From Actinomycetota bacterium (lineage in GTDB: Bacteria > Actinomycetota > Actinomycetes > Actinomycetales > Actinomycetaceae): 5,983 nucleotides of DNA. The translations under genes were made by a program, and so were the position numbers. The stretch lies in contig JAHYYD010000140.1 of NCBI GenBank assembly GCA_019425105.1, positions 1-5,983 on the forward strand, written 5' to 3'. Numbering within the stretch: position 1 is the first letter of the stretch; the number at the start of each line of letters is the position of its first letter. The notes beneath the pieces are model-generated. The model saw only the letters and a list, made by a program, of their open reading frames with translations, was not told the DNA's origin and ran no database searches. Below, piece after piece: positions 1 through 5,200 of the stretch.

Positions 1-10
1 CTTCTCTCGG

Positions 11-16
11 GATAAT
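11..16 (+). promoter_or_regulatory. Candidate -10 box for the HAD phosphatase gene
   Basis: GATAAT matches the TATAAT consensus at five of six positions and would place the transcription start near base 23. The -35 region falls outside the window, so the promoter cannot be completed. A start at 23 gives a leader of about 38 nt for GTG 61, or an almost leaderless message for GTG 25. Confidence 0.35.
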
Positions 17-49
17 AGGGCATAGTGACTAAGAAAGCACCAACAACGC

Positions 50-56
50 GGGGGAA
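50..56 (+). promoter_or_regulatory. Ribosome-binding site deciding the GTG 61 start
   Basis: GGGGGAA ends four bases before GTG 61, and it is the better of two purine-rich stretches ahead of the phosphatase. The rival AGGG at 17-20 precedes GTG 25 by four bases. Codons between 25 and 60 are poor in G/C at the third position compared with the rest of the gene, which suggests they are not translated. Confidence 0.5.
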
Positions 57-60
57 CCAC

Positions 61-741
61 GTGTCTTTGTCCATTTCTGTTGTTCTTTTTGATGTTGACG
101 GAACGATTGTCGATTCCGCGCCGGCCGTCATCAGTGCTTTCCGTGACACACTGTCAGACTGCGGTTTGCCGATCCCCGACGAGCAGCGTCTTCGCTCCTA
201 TGTGGGCCCGCCACTGTGGCACTCTTTTGGTGACCTGGGTTACGAAGGGCAGCAACTATCCGATCTTGTTGCGGGCTATCGTCACCGGTACGTTGCTCAC
301 TATCTCGATCCCGAGCCATTCCCCGGGGTTATCGACCTGCTTCATGACCTTCACGACGCAGGCATTCCGCTGGCCACCGCGACGTCGAAGCAGACGCCGA
401 TGGCTTTGGCGCAGATGGAACACCTGGGACTGACCAGCGTCTTCGACGTGGTCGCGGGAGCTACTCCCGATCCGTCCTCGAGTAAGGCGACCGTCATTCG
501 CGAGGCCCTGACGCGTCTGGAGGCCCTGGGGGCTGACATCTCTCACCCCGTCATCGTGGGAGACTCCATCTGGGATGTTCGAGGCGCCCAGGAGGCTGGC
601 ATCCCGGTCATCGGCGTTGGCTGGGGGTATGCGACCGAGGATGGTCTCGACGAGGCGGACGCTGTGTGCGAGACGGTCGAAGACCTGCGCGCGTTTATCC
701 TCGATGGGGTGGCCAGGACAGTGTCCCAGGCCGGACGCTAA
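61..741 (+). CDS. HAD-superfamily hydrolase, phosphoglycolate phosphatase-like
   Basis: This is a cytoplasmic Mg-dependent phosphatase of HAD subfamily IA (Gph/PpaX-like group), 226 aa if it starts at GTG 61. All four HAD motifs are visible. The DVDGT nucleophile motif has its aspartates at residues 11 and 13. The ATATSK segment supplies the motif II Thr/Ser (about 108-109). A lysine in SSSKAT (about 142) serves as motif III. GDSIWDVRGAQEAG (about 167-180) is motif IV, with its two acidic residues. A YVGPPL segment lies in the helical cap. The substrate cannot be read from sequence: phosphoglycolate, another sugar phosphate, a nucleotide or pyrophosphate are all possible. I chose GTG 61 because GGGGGAA at 50-56 is a good ribosome-binding site and it puts DxD near residue 11, as is usual. 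An alternative GTG at 25 would add 12 polar residues. An in-frame TAG at 16-18 excludes anything earlier. The stop codon overlaps that of the convergent polymerase gene by four bases. Confidence 0.9.
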   Translation: MSLSISVVLFDVDGTIVDSAPAVISAFRDTLSDCGLPIPDEQRLRSYVGPPLWHSFGDLGYEGQQLSDLVAGYRHRYVAHYLDPEPFPGVIDLLHDLHDAGIPLATATSKQTPMALAQMEHLGLTSVFDVVAGATPDPSSSKATVIREALTRLEALGADISHPVIVGDSIWDVRGAQEAGIPVIGVGWGYATEDGLDEADAVCETVEDLRAFILDGVARTVSQAGR

Positions 742-3700
742 CGAAAGTCTCGGGACTTTACTTCGATGGGGAGCTCGACCGGTGTGATCCTGAAGGCTTG
801 TACGCTGATCGCGCCGTCTCCCCACTCGAGCGTTCCGCCCACGAGCAGTGCGCTCGACTCCAGGCACACGCGCCGGAACTTTTTCCATGCTCCCACCGAC
901 ACAGAGACGTTGACGAGGCCGGTCTCGTCTTCGAGGGAGAGGAACGTGACCCCGCCGCCTGTGTGAGGGCGCTGCCGGTGGGTGATGACTCCCGCAACAT
1001 TGACGATACGTCCGGCCAAGTGCTGCCCGAGATCGCCCATCCGCAAGACCCCCTCAGGTAACGCGGAACGCATGTACGCGAAAGGGTGCGTCCCTGGAGT
1101 CAGGCCCGTCGAGGCGACATCCGATCGCATGCGTTCCACTTCCGAGAGGGAGGGGAGCGTGGGGACGATGGAACCCACTTCCGTGCCGGGAAGAAACGGC
1201 TGCCACTGGCCGGCGTGTGCGTAAGGCTGTGCGAGCGCCCCAGCTGCCCACGCCCCTTCGCGCCTGCCTACTCCCAGGCATTCAAATGCTCCCGCCATCG
1301 CAAGTTTTTCCATGTCGGAGGCACTCACGTGCGCACGCTGGGCCACATCCGCCTGGCTGGTGAACGCTCCCTCGCTCCTCGCTTCAACGATGCGTGCGGC
1401 AGCCGCGCCCAGGCCTCGTATCTGAGATAGACCAATGCGCACCGCGAGGGCTGAATCAACATCGAGGGGGACGAGGCCCCGAGAAGGAAGGCGCTCCGAT
1501 CGTCCCGCATGGTAATCCTCCCCCGCTTGCTTCCCCACGCGCTGCACGCTGGCATCGACGAGCGAATCGTTCACCGATGGGCCAGCCACGCGTACGCCGT
1601 GCCTGCGGGCATCCTGCACAAGAGTCGCAGGAGAATAGAAACCCATCGGCTGGGACGCCAGAATCGCGGCATAAAAGTGCTCCGGCGCGTGCACCTTCAG
1701 CCAGGATGAGGCGTATACAATGTGCGCGAACGAAAAAGAATGCGATTCTGGGAATCCAAAGTCCGCGAACCCCTTGAGCTGCTCGAAGATGCGCTCGCGC
1801 GTCGGGGCATCAATCCCTCGTTCTTCCATCCCAGCCATGAGGTCCCCTTTGAGGGCTTCCATGCGCTCCGGGCTGCGCTTCGCACCCATTGCACGACGTA
1901 GCTGATCGGCCCGCGCGCCCGAAAAACCTGCGGCATCCGTCGCGATGCGCATGAGCTGCTCCTGAAAGAGCGGCACGCCCAATGTCTGACGCAGAGCCGG
2001 CTCAAGGAGTGGGTGCAGGTAGGTGACCTCCTCGCGTCCCGCTCGCCGCCGCAGGTAGGGGTTGACCGAGCGCCCCTGGATCGGACCGGGGCGTATGAGA
2101 GCCACCTCCACGACAATGTCGTAGAAGCAGCGCGGTTTGAGACGGGGAAGCGTGTTCATCTGCGCGCGCGACTCCACCTGAAAGACGCCGACCGTGTCGG
2201 CTGCGCACAGCAGGTCGTAGACCCGCGGATCCTCCTCCGGAAGAGTGTGCAGCCCCAGTGGCTTGTCTCCCCTCCCGTGCACCGCTCGCGACGCCCAGCC
2301 GCGCAGATGCTGATGTGCGGGATTTCCCGGATGCACGTCGCCCACCTGGAGCTCGTCGAAAGCGACGCGCAACGCCGTGAGCATGCCGAGCGAGAGCAGG
2401 TCGAACTTGACGAGGCCCGCATCCGCACAGTCCTCTTTATCCCACTGGAGGACGCTGCGTCCCGGCATTGCGGCCCACCCCACCGGGCAGATGTGTGAGA
2501 CCGGTTGATCGGTGAGCACCATGCCTCCCGAATGGATCCCCATGTGCCGAGGCAGACGCGCGAGCGCTGCGGCAGCATTACTCACAAGGGCTGGCGGCTC
2601 TCCCCTGCCCTGGGACCAGGCCGTGGCTGTACCGATAGGGTATCCAAGGGCGCGCGCGACATCGCGGATCGCCGAGCGCGAGCGATACGTGATGACGTTG
2701 GCTACCTGGGCTGCGCGATCCCTTCCAAACGTGTCGTAGACGTATTGGATGACCTCTTCGCGGCGGCACGCCTCGATGTCGACGTCGATATCGGGAGGCC
2801 CCGAACGGGCGTCCGACAAAAACCGCTCGAAGAGCAGGTTGTGGCGCACTGCGTCCACTGCCGTGATCCCGAGGCAGTAGCACACCGCTGAATTGGCGGC
2901 GCTCCCTCGTCCCTGGCACAGGATGCCGTTGCGGCCGCAAAAGTCGACGATCTCTTTGACGATCAGAAAGTAACCGGCAAAGCCGAGTCGTTCGATAATG
3001 CCCAGTTCGTGATCGATCGTTTCCCACGCCCGAGGGTGTTGCGCGCGCGTCCCATAGCGCTCGCGGGCACCCTCGTAGGCACAGTGTGCGAGCCAGCTGT
3101 CCGGTGTATGCCCGTCGGGAACTCGGGTGCGGGGCAATCGCGGAGCGACGAGGCGCAGGTCGAAAGCGCAGGAGGCTGCGACGTCGCAGGCATTATCAAG
3201 GGCTTGCGGGTGAGCGCCGTGCAGCCTCGCCATCTCGGAGGGCGAGCGCAGGAAGGAACAATGAGCGCCCAGGTGTGCTTGTGCCTCGTCGAGGGAGAGT
3301 CCCAGTCGGGTGGCCGCAAGGATGTCGCCGAGCGCTTGCTTCGAAGGGGTGGACATGCGCGCGCCGGTCGTGGCGACGAGTCGCGTTCCACTTGCGTGCG
3401 CGAGGTCCGCAAGCGTGTCTCCGACCTCGTCCTCGTCCCCGCGCGCGGCCTGCCATTCAACGAGAATCTGGTCGCGCCCAAACGTGTCCGCGAGTTCATC
3501 CAGGACGCGGCGCGCGTGGGGCACGCCACCGGCGCGCAGCGCACGCATGAGCGGACCGCGCCTGCCTCCCGTGAGGACGAGGAGGTCCCCGCCGGCCACG
3601 CTCAGATCGACGAGGCTGTGGCGGGGATTTCGCTCCCCCGGCGCGGATAGGGCCCGCTCACTCATGGCCCCCACCAGGTTGGTGTACCCGGTGGGACTCG

Positions 3701-4022
3701 CCGCCAAAATGGGCAGGCGTATTCCCGGATCGTCAGAGCCGGGAGCAAGCCCCCACCCCGGAGCGTGCGTGCCCGGAACGATTCCCCTGAGTGCGTCTGG
3801 TGTGAGTGTCAGCTCGGCTCCGTACACGATCGGCAGGCCGGAGTCTCGAGCAGCCATGGTCGTCTGAACCGTCGAATACATGCCATCGACGTCGAGAATT
3901 GCCAGGGCATCAAGACCCAGACGCGCAGCTTCGGCCACCATCTGCGCGGGTTCGTCGGTCCCTTCCAGGAAGGTGAAAGCGCTGTGCGCGTGCAGTTCTG
4001 CGTAGCGTTGCTCCGTGGTCAC
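738..4022 (-). CDS. dnaE2: Error-prone DNA polymerase DnaE2 (ImuC), C-family
   Basis: This is an intact 1094-aa C-family polymerase for SOS translesion synthesis and damage-induced mutagenesis, cytoplasmic and nucleoid-associated. From the N terminus it has a PHP domain opening with YAELHAHSAF (residues 7-16), a polymerase core, a helix-hairpin-helix (IRGLGAAAARIVEAR, about 868-882), and an OB fold (about 1003-1080). The C terminus is SRDFR, which recurs in DnaE2 proteins. The catalytic aspartates are D411 and D413 in PDIDVD and D541 in KFDLLSLGML. GRGSAANSAVCYCLGIT, VLQWDKEDC, RPGPIQG and PESHSFSFAHIVYASSWLK are family signatures. DnaE2 rather than the replicative DnaE1 is supported by VANVITYRSRSAIRDVARALG, the ICPVGWA segment and a length below about 1100 aa. 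The PHP metal site is degenerate: TDHD has become LDVD, and TNDVH has become TTGAR. The open frame continues upstream to 4076, but that extension covers the SOS box and promoter, so GTG 4022 is preferred. No imuA or imuB is adjacent. Confidence 0.95.
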   Translation of the reverse strand: MTTEQRYAELHAHSAFTFLEGTDEPAQMVAEAARLGLDALAILDVDGMYSTVQTTMAARDSGLPIVYGAELTLTPDALRGIVPGTHAPGWGLAPGSDDPGIRLPILAASPTGYTNLVGAMSERALSAPGERNPRHSLVDLSVAGGDLLVLTGGRRGPLMRALRAGGVPHARRVLDELADTFGRDQILVEWQAARGDEDEVGDTLADLAHASGTRLVATTGARMSTPSKQALGDILAATRLGLSLDEAQAHLGAHCSFLRSPSEMARLHGAHPQALDNACDVAASCAFDLRLVAPRLPRTRVPDGHTPDSWLAHCAYEGARERYGTRAQHPRAWETIDHELGIIERLGFAGYFLIVKEIVDFCGRNGILCQGRGSAANSAVCYCLGITAVDAVRHNLLFERFLSDARSGPPDIDVDIEACRREEVIQYVYDTFGRDRAAQVANVITYRSRSAIRDVARALGYPIGTATAWSQGRGEPPALVSNAAAALARLPRHMGIHSGGMVLTDQPVSHICPVGWAAMPGRSVLQWDKEDCADAGLVKFDLLSLGMLTALRVAFDELQVGDVHPGNPAHQHLRGWASRAVHGRGDKPLGLHTLPEEDPRVYDLLCAADTVGVFQVESRAQMNTLPRLKPRCFYDIVVEVALIRPGPIQGRSVNPYLRRRAGREEVTYLHPLLEPALRQTLGVPLFQEQLMRIATDAAGFSGARADQLRRAMGAKRSPERMEALKGDLMAGMEERGIDAPTRERIFEQLKGFADFGFPESHSFSFAHIVYASSWLKVHAPEHFYAAILASQPMGFYSPATLVQDARRHGVRVAGPSVNDSLVDASVQRVGKQAGEDYHAGRSERLPSRGLVPLDVDSALAVRIGLSQIRGLGAAAARIVEARSEGAFTSQADVAQRAHVSASDMEKLAMAGAFECLGVGRREGAWAAGALAQPYAHAGQWQPFLPGTEVGSIVPTLPSLSEVERMRSDVASTGLTPGTHPFAYMRSALPEGVLRMGDLGQHLAGRIVNVAGVITHRQRPHTGGGVTFLSLEDETGLVNVSVSVGAWKKFRRVCLESSALLVGGTLEWGDGAISVQAFRITPVELPIEVKSRDFR
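744..759. repeat. Small inverted repeat at the HAD/dnaE2 junction, weak bidirectional terminator candidate
   Basis: AAAGTC-TCGG-GACTTT forms a 6-bp stem with a 4-base loop, starting three bases after the phosphatase stop codon. It is A-rich on the left and T-rich on the right on both strands, the pattern of a bidirectional terminator. However, the stem has only two G-C pairs and no long T run. The same bases encode the conserved KSRDF end of DnaE2, so the symmetry may be incidental. Confidence 0.25.
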
Positions 4023-4028
4023 ACACCC

Positions 4029-4059
4029 ATCATATCGAACAGGTGTTCGACTGTGTCGG
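4029..4059 (-). promoter_or_regulatory. dnaE2 promoter, predicted leaderless transcript
   Basis: On the minus strand, CCGACA (4059-4054) is a partial -35 with four of six consensus bases. A 19-nt spacer containing the whole LexA box follows, then TATGAT (4034-4029), which matches TATAAT at five of six positions and abuts the box. Initiation six or seven bases downstream falls on the G of GTG 4022. This predicts an mRNA with no 5' leader, a frequent arrangement in Actinobacteria. No convincing Shine-Dalgarno lies before the GTG, which agrees. The long spacer suggests a weak or conditional promoter. Confidence 0.6.
4035..4050. promoter_or_regulatory. LexA-binding SOS box of dnaE2
   Basis: TCGAAC-AGGT-GTTCGA is a perfect inverted repeat (6-bp arms, 4-bp centre). 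It fits the Gram-positive/actinobacterial LexA consensus CGAACRNRYGTTCG at every position. It ends 12 bases before the dnaE2 GTG and sits directly between a candidate -35 and the -10. LexA bound there would block RNA polymerase, and DNA damage would release it. Regulation of dnaE2 by LexA is known in mycobacteria; its operation here is inferred from the site. It lies about 85 bp from the dehydrogenase start, so control of that gene is less likely. Confidence 0.92.
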
Positions 4060-4078
4060 AGGGTCCCTGCATGCACGC

Positions 4079-4092
4079 ATACGCATGCGTAT
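4079..4092. repeat. 14-bp perfect palindrome in the divergent promoter region, candidate operator
   Basis: ATACGCATGCGTAT equals its own reverse complement over 14 bases. A shorter palindrome, TGCATGCA, lies four bases to its left at 4068-4075, and both contain GCATGC. The pair occupies the non-coding stretch between dnaE2 and the dehydrogenase gene, about 50 bp upstream of the dehydrogenase start. It does not resemble the LexA box, so it would be bound by a different regulator, which I cannot name. Binding by a dimeric repressor or activator is inferred from symmetry only. Confidence 0.45.
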
Positions 4093-4123
4093 CGAAGAGG
4101 GCCACGTTTATGGTCACAAACCG

Positions 4124-4129
4124 TATGCT
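4124..4129 (+). promoter_or_regulatory. Candidate -10 box for the dehydrogenase gene
   Basis: TATGCT fits the TANNNT pattern. Its spacing puts the transcription start at or next to A 4136, the first base of the ATG, so the mRNA would again be leaderless. No recognisable -35 occurs 16-18 bases upstream (best match two of six), which would suit an activator-dependent promoter. GGGA at 4130-4133 lies only two bases from the ATG, too close for a normal ribosome-binding site. Confidence 0.4.
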
Positions 4130-4135
4130 GGGACC

Positions 4136-5200
4136 ATGGATTTCATGCTCGCAGCGTCGCTTCGCTCCCCTGGCGCACTCACTCTCGAGAAACGTCCTAT
4201 CCCAGCGCTCGGTCCTCGAGACGTTCTTCTCGCCGTTGAAGCAACAACCCTGTGTGGCACCGATCTGCGCATCGCGACGGGACAAAAGACGAACGGGGTG
4301 ACCCCGGGTGTGGTCCTCGGGCATGAGATTGCCGCGCGGGTATGGCGCATTGGAGACCAGCTGAGGGCAGGAGTCGACGTTCCCGCTCCAGGCACACAGG
4401 TCGGTCTCGCGCCGGAGATCACCTGCGGACACTGCGACGCGTGTGTCAGTGGCCGTTCCAACGTGTGTGCGCACATGCGTCTCTTTGGAACGGGCGTGGA
4501 CGGAGGGCTCGCAGACGTCATTCTTGTCCCCGAAGAGGCCCTCGCATGCATGACGCCCGTCGCTCGCGAGATCGCCCCGCCCCTCCTGGCGCTGGCTGAG
4601 CCGCTCTCGTGCTGCCTGCGCGCCACAACCCGACTGCCAATCGGAGCCGACTCCCGCGTTCTCGTGCTGGGAACCGGCCCGATCGGCCTCATCCACTGCG
4701 CGCTCGCGGTGCGTGCCGGAGCCCGCGTCATGGCATGCGGTCGAGCGGCGCGCCTCGAACCGGCCCGCACGATGGGCGCCGAGATCACGACGACATCTCA
4801 AGGCGACGACCTCGCGCACGAGGTTCGGGAATGGACCGACGGTATGGGAGCAGACGTCGTGATCGTCGCCGTCGGAGACCCCGGCCTCGTCCCCGTTGCC
4901 ATCCAGTGTGCGCGTATCGGCGGCCATATTTCATTCTTCGCCGGCTTCCCCGTCGGAGCCATGGCGCAGATCGATCCGAACCTCGTTCACTATCGCGAAC
5001 TGACCGTCAGCGGCAGTGCCAACGCGACCCTTGACGACTACGCGAGTGCCGTCGAGATGCTGTCAACCGGGAGCATCGACCTCTCGCAGCTCATCACGCA
5101 CGAGTTTGCACTGTCCGACGTAGGTACGGCCCTCGAAGCGGTGCGCACGCGCGCCGGGCTGAAGATCGCCGTACGACCGGCCGGCGTGGTCGGCCGTTAA
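4136..5200 (+). CDS. Zinc-dependent medium-chain alcohol/polyol dehydrogenase
   Basis: This is a 354-aa cytoplasmic oxidoreductase of the MDR superfamily (Tdh/sorbitol dehydrogenase group, COG1063-like), of normal family length. It should oxidise a secondary alcohol such as a polyol, sugar-alcohol phosphate or threonine to a ketone with NAD(P)+. The substrate is not identifiable. Catalytic zinc ligands are C40 (LCGTD), H63-E64 (GHE) and probably E155 (AEPLSC). The structural zinc lobe is C97, C100, C103 and C111. The nucleotide-binding GTGPIG is at 179-184. The strand after it reads VMACGRAARLEPA, with no acidic residue where NAD-preferring members usually have Asp or Glu; an Arg follows instead, so NADP use is possible. 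The start is ATG 4136. The frame is open back to 4043, but those 31 codons cross the SOS box and palindrome and lack family similarity. ATG 4145 is a second option. The stop codon overlaps that of the convergent SNF2 gene. Confidence 0.92.
   Translation: MDFMLAASLRSPGALTLEKRPIPALGPRDVLLAVEATTLCGTDLRIATGQKTNGVTPGVVLGHEIAARVWRIGDQLRAGVDVPAPGTQVGLAPEITCGHCDACVSGRSNVCAHMRLFGTGVDGGLADVILVPEEALACMTPVAREIAPPLLALAEPLSCCLRATTRLPIGADSRVLVLGTGPIGLIHCALAVRAGARVMACGRAARLEPARTMGAEITTTSQGDDLAHEVREWTDGMGADVVIVAVGDPGLVPVAIQCARIGGHISFFAGFPVGAMAQIDPNLVHYRELTVSGSANATLDDYASAVEMLSTGSIDLSQLITHEFALSDVGTALEAVRTRAGLKIAVRPAGVVGR
5178..5196 (+). repeat. GC-rich inverted repeat at the end of the dehydrogenase gene
   Basis: CGGCCG, a 7-base loop (GCGTGGT) and CGGCCG form a 6-bp all-GC stem that ends immediately before the TAA, within the last codons of the dehydrogenase. 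Only TT follows on the plus strand, so it lacks the U tract of a standard intrinsic terminator. In GC-rich coding DNA such repeats also arise by chance. Confidence 0.2.

Noticed and set aside
256..888. Minus-strand open frame of 210 codons opposite the phosphatase.
   Set aside because: It has no domain signature and overlaps the ends of two well-supported genes. It is a compositional shadow.
3009..3650. Plus-strand open frame of 213 codons within dnaE2.
   Set aside because: It is antisense to the PHP and early polymerase region of DnaE2 and has no recognisable protein motif.
4020..4034. Four-codon minus-strand upstream frame (ATG ATG GGT GTG TGA) whose stop overlaps the dnaE2 GTG, resembling a translational-coupling leader peptide.
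   Set aside because: Its ATG lies inside the predicted -10 box, so it would not be transcribed from that promoter, and it has no ribosome-binding site.
4023..4076. Upstream ATG 4076 as the dnaE2 start.
   Set aside because: The 18 added codons consist of the LexA box, the -10 and the -35 region, and DnaE2 proteins typically begin a few residues before YAELHxHS.
4019..4927. Long minus-strand open frame (302 codons) opposite the dehydrogenase gene and crossing the intergenic region.
   Set aside because: Its translation has no recognisable domain and low-complexity Arg/Ala/His-rich composition. It lies antisense to a gene with clear zinc and Rossmann motifs. GC-rich DNA commonly has such open frames.
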